Shown here: positions 1 through 6,781 of the stretch, piece after piece | Numbering within the stretch: position 1 is the stretch's first letter | Layout of the letters: every line of letters begins with the position of its first letter | Source of the DNA: an uncultured Gemmatimonadota bacterium | Lineage (GTDB): Bacteria; Gemmatimonadota; Gemmatimonadetes; Gemmatimonadales; Gemmatimonadaceae | Assembly (NCBI GenBank): GCA_903906325.1 | Contig: CAIVJV010000194.1 | Coordinates: 1 to 8,755 of the forward strand | Direction of reading: 5' to 3' | Length of the DNA: 8,755 nucleotides | Made by a program: the position numbers and the translations under genes | The notes under the pieces: generated by a model | What the model was told of the DNA's origin: nothing | The model's database searches: none | What the model saw: only the letters and a program-made list of their open reading frames with translations

Positions 1-737
1 AGGTCGAGGTCGATGTTGGTGCGCAACGGCGCCGGCGATTCCGGCGACTGGTCGGTGCGGGCCACCGGTCGGACGATGCGCCCACGGGCATCCACCTCCA
101 TGAAGCGGGTGCCCTCGCGACCGCGCAACCGCCCCTCATACTGTCGCTCGATCCCATCCTTACCGATCAACTGCCCCGGCTTGTAGCCCACGAAGGTCGT
201 GTCGGCGAGCTCCCGATCGTTCACCTCACCCGTGTACCCCACGAGGGCCGAGACCACCGGGCCATCCGGGTAGAACCGCTTCGGTGCGGACTGGACGATC
301 AATTCCGGGAACTCGACGCGCCGCTCCTCGAGCATCGCCACGAGCGCCGGGGACGCGTCGGTGAAGAGCACCGTCGGACGCGAGGGATCGGTGCGATAGC
401 GGCGGATCGCCGCCCCTTCTTGCTCCGGCGTGACGGGCGACAAGGCCCCGATGCGACGCATCAACTCACGGATCCCCCGCTCGTTCCGCGCCAGGACCGA
501 GACCGTGTATCCCGGGACGTTCTCCGCGATGATCTCCCCGTGGCGATCCACGATGACGGCCCGGGCGGCCGGCAGGGGGATCTGTCGCAGGCGATTGTCC
601 TCCGCCGCGAGCGCATACCGCGCATGCTCGAGGATCTGCCGACGGAAGAAGGCCAACACGAGGACCAACACCACCGCATGGACCAGCATCAGCGCGACGC
701 GGGCGCGCCGCTGCACCTCATTGGGATGGAAGTTCAT
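1..737 (-). CDS. mrdA: Penicillin-binding protein 2 (elongasome transpeptidase), 3'-truncated by the window edge
   Basis: PBP2 is the class B transpeptidase that cross-links peptidoglycan during cell elongation, working with RodA and the MreBCD scaffold in the inner membrane and periplasm. The frame stays open from an ATG at 737 to the left edge, giving 245 residues plus two bases. It shows a short cytoplasmic tail, one membrane anchor at about residues 14-31 (VALMLVHAVVLVLVLAF), then the PBP dimerisation (pedestal) domain. Family landmarks are RQIPLPAARAVIVDRHGEII at 51-70, KRFYPDG at 153-159, LVGYTGEV at 165-172, and GKDGIERQYEGRLRG at 192-206 followed by EVDARGR at 214-220. The frame ends in NIDLD, where the family usually continues to the catalytic domain, so the SxxK, SxN and KTG motifs lie outside the window. 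The start overlaps the mreD stop in an ATGA, which fixes it and implies coupled translation. The mre context favours PBP2 over the divisome paralogue FtsI. Confidence 0.95.
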   Translation of the reverse strand, partial: MNFHPNEVQRRARVALMLVHAVVLVLVLAFFRRQILEHARYALAAEDNRLRQIPLPAARAVIVDRHGEIIAENVPGYTVSVLARNERGIRELMRRIGALSPVTPEQEGAAIRRYRTDPSRPTVLFTDASPALVAMLEERRVEFPELIVQSAPKRFYPDGPVVSALVGYTGEVNDRELADTTFVGYKPGQLIGKDGIERQYEGRLRGREGTRFMEVDARGRIVRPVARTDQSPESPAPLRTNIDLD

Positions 738-1225
738 CGCCGTCCGGTGGCCGGGGCCATCGGGCGCGCGAGCGCCAACAGGACGGCCCCCACCACCGCC
801 GTCGACGCCGCGCTGAGGGGCGACCAGAGCCCGACCTGTGCGGCGAGCCCGAGGCCCGTGAGCCGATCGTCCGCCATCACCACGGCGAGATCGGTCAGGT
901 ACTTCCCCAGACCGATGATCACGGTCCCCACCATCGCCGAGGCACCGAAGAACCCGGTCCGGACGCGCGCCGCCGCGTACCCCACGAGGGTGAGCGAGAG
1001 CGCCGACGCCCCGAACGCCGCCGGCACCATCGCGTCGGTGATCACCCCGAGCGTGAACCCGAGGAGGGCCGCGACCCCGGGGCGCGACCGCAACGCGACC
1101 AGCACCAACGCGATCACCTGCCAATCCACCTCGATCCGCCATCCGAGGAGGGGGCGCAGGGTGTGCTGCAACAGGAGCAGCACCATGATCCCCGCAGCGA
1201 AGGCCAGGCGGTTCGGGATCGTCAT
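734..1225 (-). CDS. mreD: Rod shape-determining protein MreD
   Basis: MreD is a small integral membrane protein of the elongasome that, with MreC, links cytoplasmic MreB filaments to the wall synthases. The 163-residue frame is almost entirely hydrophobic, with about five membrane segments: roughly residues 5-22, 33-48, 53-88 (probably two), 94-116 and 126-153. Length and topology match the family, whose primary sequence is poorly conserved. The basic N-terminus (MTIPNR) and the DWQVIALVLVALRSRPG stretch after the first helix resemble MreD, where an acidic or aromatic loop precedes helix two. The identification therefore leans strongly on position between mreC and mrdA. The ATG at 1225 overlaps the mreC TGA (ATGA), and its own TGA overlaps the mrdA ATG. 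There is no good Shine-Dalgarno ahead of the start, so translation probably depends on ribosomes finishing mreC. The same frame remains open further upstream inside mreC, but that extension is shadow sequence rich in Arg and Gly. Confidence 0.93.
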   Translation of the reverse strand: MTIPNRLAFAAGIMVLLLLQHTLRPLLGWRIEVDWQVIALVLVALRSRPGVAALLGFTLGVITDAMVPAAFGASALSLTLVGYAAARVRTGFFGASAMVGTVIIGLGKYLTDLAVVMADDRLTGLGLAAQVGLWSPLSAASTAVVGAVLLALARPMAPATGRR

Positions 1226-2055
1226 GGGGCCGGCCAGACGCTGTCGACCCCAGCGGCCGCCCGCGGAGCCGTGAGGATCAGGACCGCCGTGAGGTCGGCG
1301 GGACGGACGGCGGGCTGCACGAGATAGGTCCGCGACCAGGCCCCGCCCTGCACCACCTCGCGCACCACCTGCCCGATCGGGATCCCACGCGGGAAGACCC
1401 CGCCCACCCCGGAGCTCACGATCTCGGTCCCGATCGCGAGCGAGTCGCGCAGAGGGACGCCGCGCAACTCGAGGAGGAAGGCGTCCGACCCGTCCTCCGG
1501 ATGCACGGTGACGATCCCGAAACCGACCCCGGTGCGACTCGTCGCGCTGACGCGGAGGTCTGGATGCGGCCAGACGATCGCCAGGCTCGTCGCCTCCTCC
1601 ACCGCCGCGATGAGGCCGATCACGCCCGAGGCCGCGACGACGGGGCTGAGGATCGAGACCCCCTGCCGCGCGCCCGCCGAGAGGACCACGGTATGCGGAT
1701 CCCCCATCGCGGGCCCCACCACCGCCTCCGCCGGGACGAAGCCCCATCGCAACGCCGACCCGAGCCCGAGCAACGCGCGCAACTCGGCGTTCTCCGCCTC
1801 GACCGCCGGCAGCGTCTGCGCCGCGCGGACGGTGCGGGCGGCGACCCGGGTCAGACGATCGTCACTCGTGATGGCGCGCTGCACGAGGCGCGCGCGGACC
1901 TGCAGGGTGGCCAGTGGGGCGACGACGGTCTCACGGACCGCGCTCGCGGCGCGCTCCTGGCGCGCCGGCGCGAGCGAGAGGAGGACGATCGACGCGAGGA
2001 CGCACGCCCAGACGAGCAGGCGATCGGTCCGCGTCTCCTCACCGGCGCCGCGCAT
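1222..2055 (-). CDS. mreC: Rod shape-determining protein MreC
   Basis: MreC is a bitopic inner-membrane protein whose periplasmic part binds and activates PBP2 in the elongasome. The 277-residue product has a short charged cytoplasmic tail (residues 1-12), one membrane helix at about 13-30 (LLVWACVLASIVLLSLAP), a helical or coiled-coil stretch at about 35-97 ending in EAENAELRALLGL, and two beta-domains at about 105-262. Family landmarks are VVGPAMGDPHTVVLSAGARQ (112-131), VVAASGVIGLIAAV (139-152), and VSSGVGGVFPRGIPIGQV (213-230), which matches the conserved TSGxGGxFPxGxPVG motif. The length is normal. The C-terminus ends soon after the last beta-strand in a short, probably disordered AAAGVDSVWPAP tail. 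The ATG sits 15 nt after the mreB stop, behind a GAGGG ribosome-binding site 8 nt upstream, and the gene ends in an ATGA overlap with mreD. Confidence 0.96.
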   Translation of the reverse strand: MRGAGEETRTDRLLVWACVLASIVLLSLAPARQERAASAVRETVVAPLATLQVRARLVQRAITSDDRLTRVAARTVRAAQTLPAVEAENAELRALLGLGSALRWGFVPAEAVVGPAMGDPHTVVLSAGARQGVSILSPVVAASGVIGLIAAVEEATSLAIVWPHPDLRVSATSRTGVGFGIVTVHPEDGSDAFLLELRGVPLRDSLAIGTEIVSSGVGGVFPRGIPIGQVVREVVQGGAWSRTYLVQPAVRPADLTAVLILTAPRAAAGVDSVWPAP

Positions 2056-2063
2056 CTCGGGCG

Positions 2064-2068
2064 CCCTC
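2064..2068 (-). promoter_or_regulatory. Shine-Dalgarno site for mreC
   Basis: GAGGG lies 8 nt before the mreC ATG, inside the 15-nt mreB/mreC gap. It is one of the clearer ribosome-binding sites in the window and supports the ATG at 2055. mreC therefore looks independently initiated, unlike mreD and mrdA, which rely on stop/start overlaps. Confidence 0.6.
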
Positions 2069-2070
2069 GG

Positions 2071-3108
2071 TCAGGTGGTGAGCACCGACCAGTACTTCTC
2101 CTCGTCGTCGAGGATCCGACCGGTCCCCCGCACCACGCAGGTGAGCGGATCCTCATCCACATGGATCGGGAGCCCGGTCTCCTGCGTGAGGAGCACGTCG
2201 AGACCCCGGATCAGCGCACCACCGCCGGTCATCACGATCCCCCGATCGACGATGTCGGACGCGAGCTCGGGCGGCGTGATCTCGAGCGCCCGACGGACCG
2301 CGTTCACGATCTGCTGGATCGGCTCCTGCACCGCCTCGCGGATCTCCACCGAGTGCACACGCACCGTCTTCGGGATCCCCGACACGAGGTCGCGCCCCTT
2401 CACCTCCATCTCCCGCTCCTCGCCCAGCGGGGCCGCCGACCCGATCTGGATCTTGATCTGCTCCGCCGTCGGCTCGCCGATCAGGAGGTTGTACTGCTTG
2501 CGCATGAACTGCACGATGCTCGTGTCGAGCTCATCGCCGCCCACGCGGATCGACGTATCCGAGACCATGCCCGAGAGCGCGATCACCGCGATCTCCGTCG
2601 TCCCGCCGCCGATGTCGATGACCATGTTCCCCGTGGGCGTCTCGACCGGGAGGCCGACGCCGATCGCCGCGGCCATCGGCTCGGCGACCATGAAGACCTC
2701 CTTCGCGCCCGCCCCGAGCGCGGAGTCGCGCACGGCGCGACGCTCCACCTCGGTGATCCCTGAGGGGACGCAGACGATCACGCGCGGCTTCACCCGGAAC
2801 GGATGGTTCTTGATGATCAGTTCGAGGAAGAAGCGCAGCATCTTCTCGGTGATCTCGAAGTCGGCGATCACGCCATCCTTCATCGGCCGCACCGCGAGCA
2901 CACCTTCGGGCGTGCGTCCCAGCATGCGCTTCGCCTCGAGGCCGACGCCCTTGATCTTCTTCGTCTCGCGATCGATCGCGACCACCGACGGCTCGTTGAG
3001 CACGATCCCCTCGCCCTTCACGAAGACGAGGGTGTTCGCGGTGCCGAGGTCCACGGCGATCGAGTTCGCCGTGAGGAGCCCGGCGGGATTGAAGGAAGGC
3101 CAACGCAT
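2071..3108 (-). CDS. mreB: Rod shape-determining actin homologue MreB
   Basis: MreB is the bacterial actin that forms membrane-bound antiparallel filaments and orients lateral wall synthesis. From the ATG at 3108 the product is 345 residues, the usual size. The actin-fold nucleotide site is complete. Phosphate-1 is DLGTANT at 20-26. Connect-1 is EPMAAAIG at 143-150. Phosphate-2 is DIGGGTTE at 165-172. The adenosine motif MTGGGALIRGLD is near residue 300. The MKDGVIADFE stretch (76-85) and the CVPSGITEVERRA stretch (113-125) are also hallmarks. The N-terminal dozen residues (MRWPSFNPAGLL) are mixed hydrophobic and may aid membrane binding. The frame stays open upstream to about 3531, but that extension is Arg/Gly-rich shadow sequence inside the neighbouring gene. 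Homology begins right after this ATG and no nearer in-frame start exists. No strong Shine-Dalgarno is visible. It is the first gene of the mre block and follows a 98-nt gap, so it may have its own promoter. Confidence 0.98.
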   Translation of the reverse strand: MRWPSFNPAGLLTANSIAVDLGTANTLVFVKGEGIVLNEPSVVAIDRETKKIKGVGLEAKRMLGRTPEGVLAVRPMKDGVIADFEITEKMLRFFLELIIKNHPFRVKPRVIVCVPSGITEVERRAVRDSALGAGAKEVFMVAEPMAAAIGVGLPVETPTGNMVIDIGGGTTEIAVIALSGMVSDTSIRVGGDELDTSIVQFMRKQYNLLIGEPTAEQIKIQIGSAAPLGEEREMEVKGRDLVSGIPKTVRVHSVEIREAVQEPIQQIVNAVRRALEITPPELASDIVDRGIVMTGGGALIRGLDVLLTQETGLPIHVDEDPLTCVVRGTGRILDDEEKYWSVLTT

Positions 3109-3123
3109 GGTGGGGATCTGACG

Positions 3124-3138
3124 CCGGCACGAGGCCGG
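3124..3138 (-). promoter_or_regulatory. Small hairpin in the mreB leader
   Basis: On the minus strand CCGGC-CTCGT-GCCGG gives a perfect 5-bp GC stem with a 5-nt loop. It ends 15 nt before the mreB ATG. No T-run follows, so it is not an intrinsic terminator. It could influence ribosome access to mreB, but short GC hairpins are common at this base composition, so it may be chance. Confidence 0.25.
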
Positions 3139-3172
3139 GAGTGGGCGTCCGGGACGAAGCGGGGGAGTGGGA

Positions 3173-3202
3173 AAGGTACCCCGGAAAACCCTGATGCGAC
3201 AA
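3173..3202 (-). promoter_or_regulatory. Possible sigma-70-type promoter for mreB
   Basis: Within the 98-nt gap between the plug protein and mreB, the minus strand reads TTGTCG, an 18-nt spacer, then TACCTT. This matches 4 of 6 bases of a -35 box and 3 of 6 of a -10 box. The surrounding stretch is more AT-rich than the rest of the window, as promoters often are. The match is weak and the organism's consensus is unknown. The main support is position: this is the only non-coding gap longer than 20 nt, and it precedes the essential mre operon. Confidence 0.25.
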
Positions 3203-3206
3203 CCGC

Positions 3207-4382
3207 TTACGACGGAGGGACGCGCTCCGGCCCCGTGGGGGGTTCGAACCGGACCGGATACTGGACCAGCTGCGCGACCGCGACCCCCGACTTCCGGGCC
3301 GGGACGAACCGCTGCTCGGCGAGACTCCGCCGGACCGCCTCCACCAACAGGGGATGCGTGCTCGAGACCACACCGAAGGTGTCCATCCGGATCTCCCCGG
3401 ATGCATCGACCACGAACTCCACCTCGACGTCCCCTGGCAACCCGGCATCGAAGAGGGAATCGGGATAGAACGGGACCGAACCCATGCCGGCGATCGCTCG
3501 CGCCGGTTCGTCGACCGCGTCCGCGGTCCACACCGTCGCCTCCAGGACCAAGCGGGCGAGCACCTCTGACGGGGTCGGTTCCCCGCGCCGCGCCCGCCGC
3601 GGCGGCTGCGCCTCCCCCTCCCGCGACCAGAGGACGATCGCCCCCCCGCTGCTGGTCATCATGCGCCCGCCGGTGAACTGCGGCGGCACCGTCGCGGCGC
3701 CGGAGTAGATCTCCACCCCGGCGAAGCTCCGCACATCGAACGCGTCGAGGTCGAGCTCGGCGGCGGTCATCGGGTTCCCATCGAGCCAGACGAGGGGCGG
3801 TATGGTCGACCCTCGGAAGCGGAAGGCGGAGCGCCCGCCACGTAGCGGGAGGACCTGGATCCCCGGGACTCCGCGCAGGAGATCCGACATCCGTCGGAGC
3901 CCTCGCCGATCGATCTCCTCGAAGGTGACGAAGCGCCCCATCCCCTGGGCGCGACGCTGGTAGAATCCCGCGAGGGGCCCGCGGATCTCTCGCCGCCCGG
4001 TCACCGTGAGCGCCGGCAATGGCATCGCGAGACGACGGAGCGTCCGTTCGACCGAGACGCCGAGCGGAAGGGCCTCGATCGGCACCGTATCGGGGGCGAA
4101 TCCGAGCCGGCGCAGGATGACCGCGGAGGCGGTCCCGACCGAGCCCTCGGGCAGCCGAAACCGTCCGGAGAGATCGGTCTCGATGAGCGGGGCGCTCCGC
4201 GGCAGGAGGCGTCCGCCCTCGAGCCCCGTCTCGAGCGGATCGACCCGCACCCCAGCGAGCGCGCGGCCTAACTCATCTCGCACGACGCCCTGCCGCACCC
4301 CACCCTGCGCCGAAAGCACACCGGCGGCCGAGGTGCTCAGCACCCCAGCCGCCAGCAGGACCCGCCAGACGCGCCCGCGCAT
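3207..4382 (-). CDS. Exported carboxypeptidase-regulatory-like / TonB plug / TonB C-terminal domain fusion protein
   Basis: I know no named gene for this 391-residue protein. The N-terminus looks like a signal peptide: basic MRGRVWR, a hydrophobic core to about 24 and a plausible LSA|Q cleavage. Residues about 29-125 resemble a carboxypeptidase-regulatory-like beta-sandwich (GVVRDELGRALAGVRV, then TDLSGRFRLPEG). Residues about 126-255 resemble a TonB-receptor plug: LTVTGR, RRMSDLLRGVPGIQVLPLRG, VWLDGNPM, VEIYSGAATVPPQF and GGAIVLWSR. No outer-membrane beta barrel follows. After a basic, proline-containing linker (about 256-300), residues about 304-381 resemble a TonB C-terminal domain: YPDSLFDAGLPGDVEVEFVV, then HPLLVEAVRRSL and RFVPAR. 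It is probably periplasmic or, if the signal is uncleaved, anchored to the inner membrane. Function is unknown; a role in TonB-type energy coupling or envelope scaffolding is inference. The ATG at 4382 is 2 nt after the ald stop. The frame is open further upstream, but that is shadow sequence without a signal peptide. A weaker point is that the plug call rests on short motifs. Confidence 0.8.
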   Translation of the reverse strand: MRGRVWRVLLAAGVLSTSAAGVLSAQGGVRQGVVRDELGRALAGVRVDPLETGLEGGRLLPRSAPLIETDLSGRFRLPEGSVGTASAVILRRLGFAPDTVPIEALPLGVSVERTLRRLAMPLPALTVTGRREIRGPLAGFYQRRAQGMGRFVTFEEIDRRGLRRMSDLLRGVPGIQVLPLRGGRSAFRFRGSTIPPLVWLDGNPMTAAELDLDAFDVRSFAGVEIYSGAATVPPQFTGGRMMTSSGGAIVLWSREGEAQPPRRARRGEPTPSEVLARLVLEATVWTADAVDEPARAIAGMGSVPFYPDSLFDAGLPGDVEVEFVVDASGEIRMDTFGVVSSTHPLLVEAVRRSLAEQRFVPARKSGVAVAQLVQYPVRFEPPTGPERVPPS

Positions 4383-4384
4383 GT

Positions 4385-5500
4385 CTACTTGGTGAACTGC
4401 TCCGGCGCGTGGTAATCCATCCCGAAGGCCTCGGCGACGCCCTGGTAGGTCACCTTGCCGTCGACCACGTTGAGCCCCTTGAGGAGCGCCCCATCCTCCC
4501 GGAGCGCCTGCTTCCACCCCTTGTTCGCCAGCTTGAGCACGTAGGGGAGCGTCGCGTTGGTGAGCGCGAGGGTCGAGGTGCGCGGCACCCCCCCCGGCAT
4601 GTTCGCCACGCCGTAGTGGATGATCCCATCCACCGTGTACACCGGGTTCTCATGCGTGGTCGCCTTGATCGTCTCCACGCACCCACCCTGGTCGATCGCG
4701 ACGTCGACGATCACCGCGCCCGGCCGCATCAGCTTGAGGTCCTCACGGCGGATGAGCTTCGGCGCCTTGGCCCCCGGCAGGAGCACCCCGCCCACGACGA
4801 GGTCCGCCGTGGCGATCTGCTCGAGGATGTTCTGCCGATTGGAGAAGATCATCTGCACGTTGGCCGGCATCACGTCGCTCAGGTAGCGGAGACGCGGGAG
4901 CGAGGTGTCCAGGATCGTCACCTTCGCGCCGAAGCCAGCGGCCATCTTCGCGGCGTTGACCCCCACCACCCCACCACCGAGGATCACGACCTTCGCCGGC
5001 GGCACGCCCGGGACGCCGCCCAGGAGCACGCCACGCCCCCCGTAGAGCTTCTCGAGGTACTTGGCCCCTTCCTGCACCGCCATACGGCCGGCCACCTCGG
5101 ACATCGGGGTGAGGAGCGGGAGCTCGCGCGAGGGGAGCTCGACCGTCTCATAGGCGATGCAGGTCGCCCCCGACTCCATGTGCGCCCGCGTCAGCTTCTC
5201 ATCGGCGGCGAAGTGCAGGTAGGTGAAGATCGTCTGCCCCTTCCGCATCCGCGGCCACTCGACCGCGATCGGTTCCTTCACCTTCACGATCATCTCCGCT
5301 TCCTTCCAGACCGCGTCGGCGGTCGGGAGGATCTTGGCACCGACCGCCACATACTGGTCGTCACCGAAGCCGGAGCCGTCGCCAGCCCCCTGCTCCACAT
5401 AGACGGTATGGCCGGCGGCGACGAGCGCCTCCGCCCCAGCGGGGACCATCGAGACACGATTCTCGTTGGTCTTGATCTCCTTCGGGATGCCGATCTTCAT
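4385..5500 (-). CDS. ald: Alanine dehydrogenase
   Basis: Alanine dehydrogenase reversibly converts L-alanine, water and NAD+ to pyruvate, ammonia and NADH in the cytoplasm. It lets cells use alanine as a carbon or nitrogen source, or make it. The 371-residue length is exactly typical. The N-terminus MKIGIPKEIKTNENRVSMVP is a family signature and carries the substrate-binding Arg15. Lys75 lies in VKVKEP, catalytic His96 in FTYLHFAAD and catalytic Asp270 in DVAIDQGG. The NAD-binding Rossmann fold has GGGVVG at 175-180 and Asp198, which fits ribose binding, at the end of the second strand. These residues favour a true Ald over the related transhydrogenase alpha subunit. The NMPGGVPRTST motif near 300 is also conserved. 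The ATG lies 15 nt after the stop of the M16 peptidase, and the next gene starts 2 nt after its TAG, so it sits inside an operon. The leader has only a weak purine run (CAGAGA). The P-G-G-V codons form an 8-nt G run. Confidence 0.97.
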   Translation of the reverse strand: MKIGIPKEIKTNENRVSMVPAGAEALVAAGHTVYVEQGAGDGSGFGDDQYVAVGAKILPTADAVWKEAEMIVKVKEPIAVEWPRMRKGQTIFTYLHFAADEKLTRAHMESGATCIAYETVELPSRELPLLTPMSEVAGRMAVQEGAKYLEKLYGGRGVLLGGVPGVPPAKVVILGGGVVGVNAAKMAAGFGAKVTILDTSLPRLRYLSDVMPANVQMIFSNRQNILEQIATADLVVGGVLLPGAKAPKLIRREDLKLMRPGAVIVDVAIDQGGCVETIKATTHENPVYTVDGIIHYGVANMPGGVPRTSTLALTNATLPYVLKLANKGWKQALREDGALLKGLNVVDGKVTYQGVAEAFGMDYHAPEQFTK

Positions 5501-5515
5501 GAGTCTCTGAATGGC

Positions 5516-6781
5516 TTAGGTGGGTCCCAACCGCAGGATCGTCTGGCGCGCTGAGCCGTAGAAGTCTCGGCAAACGGCCGCCACTTCTCCAGAGGTCACG
5601 GCATCGACGCGCGCCAAGACCTCGTCCAACGGGCGGTACGGTTCGTTATAGATCGCGACGGCGGCCGCCCGATACATCCGCGCCGAGACGCTCTCCATCG
5701 AGAGGGTGATCTGCCCCTTGAGCTGCTGCTTCCCCATCGCCAACTCCGCATCGGGGATCCCCTCGCGCATCAAGGTATCCAGTTCCTCACGCACCACGGC
5801 CGCCGCCTCATCGGCACGCTCCGGGGCGCACCCCAGATAGATCCCCTGCACCCCGCTCCCGGCCAGGAAGTGCTGATACGAATGCACGGAGTAGGCGAGG
5901 CCGAGCTCCTCACGGACCCGCTGGAAGAGGCGCGAGCTCATCCCCCCCCCGAAGAGGGTGTTCACGAGCATCAGCGGATACCGACGCGGATCGCCGTGTG
6001 GGACGATCGGATTCCCGAAGACGAGATGGAGCTGCTGGGTGTCGCGCTCGACCGCATGCTCCCCGGGCGCGACCGGACGGGCCGGCGGGACCGGCACCTT
6101 CATCGCACTCCCCCCGGGGAGGTCACCCCACCCCGCGGCGAGCAACACATCGACCAGCTGTTCGTGCGAGCAGTTCCCTGCCGCGGCGACGATCACATTG
6201 CTCGCCCGATACGCATGGTCGTGCAGCGACCGCAGGTCGGCGAGCTCGAGCGCACCGACGGACTCCTCGGTCCCGAGGATCGAATAGCCGAGCGGGTGCT
6301 CGCCCCATAGGAGCTCATTGTGGAGCTCGAACACCATATCGTCGGGCGTGTCCTGCACCATCGCGATCTCCTCGAGCACCACCCCCCGCTCGAGGTCGAG
6401 GTCCGCCTGCCGGAGCGCGGGCCGGAACATCAGGTCGAGCACCACGTCCGCCGCCTGCGGGAGATGCTCGTCGAGCACGCGCGCCTGATACGAGGTGTGC
6501 TCGCGGCCGGTATAGGCATCGAGCGACCCGCCGAGCGACTCGAGCGCGAGGGCGATCTCCTTCGCCGACCGGGTCTCCGTGCCTTTGAAGACGAGATGCT
6601 CGAGGAGGTGCGAGACCCCCATCAGCTCGCGTGGCTCGTGGATCGAAGCGGAGCGGACCCACGCCCCCAACGCAACCGACCGCACTCCCGGCATCTGCTC
6701 CGAGAGTACGGTCAGTCCATTCGGCAGGACGGTCCGCTGAACGCCGCGCTCGGCGGCGTCAGTGGCGGACGTCGGGGTCAC
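5516..6781 (-). CDS. M16 family zinc metallopeptidase (pitrilysin/processing-peptidase type)
   Basis: M16B peptidases are zinc enzymes related to mitochondrial processing peptidase that cut peptides inside a clam-shell chamber; the cellular substrate of the bacterial members is mostly unknown. The 421-residue product has the inverted zinc motif HLLEH at 58-62 (His58, Glu61, His62). The third zinc ligand is probably Glu138 in LEEIAM, 80 residues after the first His, the family spacing. The N-terminal domain starts with the typical LPNGLTVLSEQ. The C-terminal domain has the glycine-rich loop FGGGMSSRLFQ at 277-287 and EELGLAYSVHS just after. There is no signal peptide, so a cytoplasmic enzyme is likely. 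Start choice: GTG at 6781, overlapping the pnp stop as GTGA, with GGAGG 12 nt upstream; the first later Met (30) would delete the start of the domain. Location directly after pnp matches the conserved pnp–ymxG/mlp order of other bacteria. The single-domain size suggests it works as a dimer. Confidence 0.95.
   Translation of the reverse strand: MTPTSATDAAERGVQRTVLPNGLTVLSEQMPGVRSVALGAWVRSASIHEPRELMGVSHLLEHLVFKGTETRSAKEIALALESLGGSLDAYTGREHTSYQARVLDEHLPQAADVVLDLMFRPALRQADLDLERGVVLEEIAMVQDTPDDMVFELHNELLWGEHPLGYSILGTEESVGALELADLRSLHDHAYRASNVIVAAAGNCSHEQLVDVLLAAGWGDLPGGSAMKVPVPPARPVAPGEHAVERDTQQLHLVFGNPIVPHGDPRRYPLMLVNTLFGGGMSSRLFQRVREELGLAYSVHSYQHFLAGSGVQGIYLGCAPERADEAAAVVREELDTLMREGIPDAELAMGKQQLKGQITLSMESVSARMYRAAAVAIYNEPYRPLDEVLARVDAVTSGEVAAVCRDFYGSARQTILRLGPT
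5942..5950 (-). repeat. Homopolymer G9 tract inside the M16 peptidase gene
   Basis: Nine consecutive G on the coding strand encode Gly278-Gly280 of the glycine-rich loop in three identical GGG codons. It is the longest homopolymer I see in the window. Such runs are prone to slippage in replication and to sequencing error. The frame is intact here, with good homology on both sides. Confidence 0.8.

Noticed and set aside
2967..2980. 14-bp perfect palindrome CGCGATCGATCGCG
   Set aside because: It lies within mreB codons for a conserved V-A-I-D-R-E stretch. Palindromes made of GATC/CG units are common in such DNA, and no second copy or array is evident.
1508..3121. 537-codon open frame on the plus strand, antisense to mreB and mreC
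   Set aside because: The minus strand here encodes unmistakable MreB and MreC. The plus frame gives a Ser/Thr/Arg-rich product without recognisable domains, as expected for an antisense shadow in GC-rich DNA.
3109..3531. Longer N-terminus for mreB
   Set aside because: The frame is open, but the added 141 residues are Arg/Gly-rich, overlap the fusion-protein gene and have no MreB homology. The ATG at 3108 gives the normal 345-residue protein.
4383..4517. Longer N-terminus for the plug/TonB fusion protein
   Set aside because: The extra 45 residues overlap the 3' end of ald and would bury the signal peptide that starts at the ATG at 4382.
4409..5554. 381-codon open frame on the plus strand, antisense to ald
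   Set aside because: It is rich in Arg, His, Asp and Leu and is opposite a complete Ald with all catalytic residues. It is a shadow frame with no independent support.
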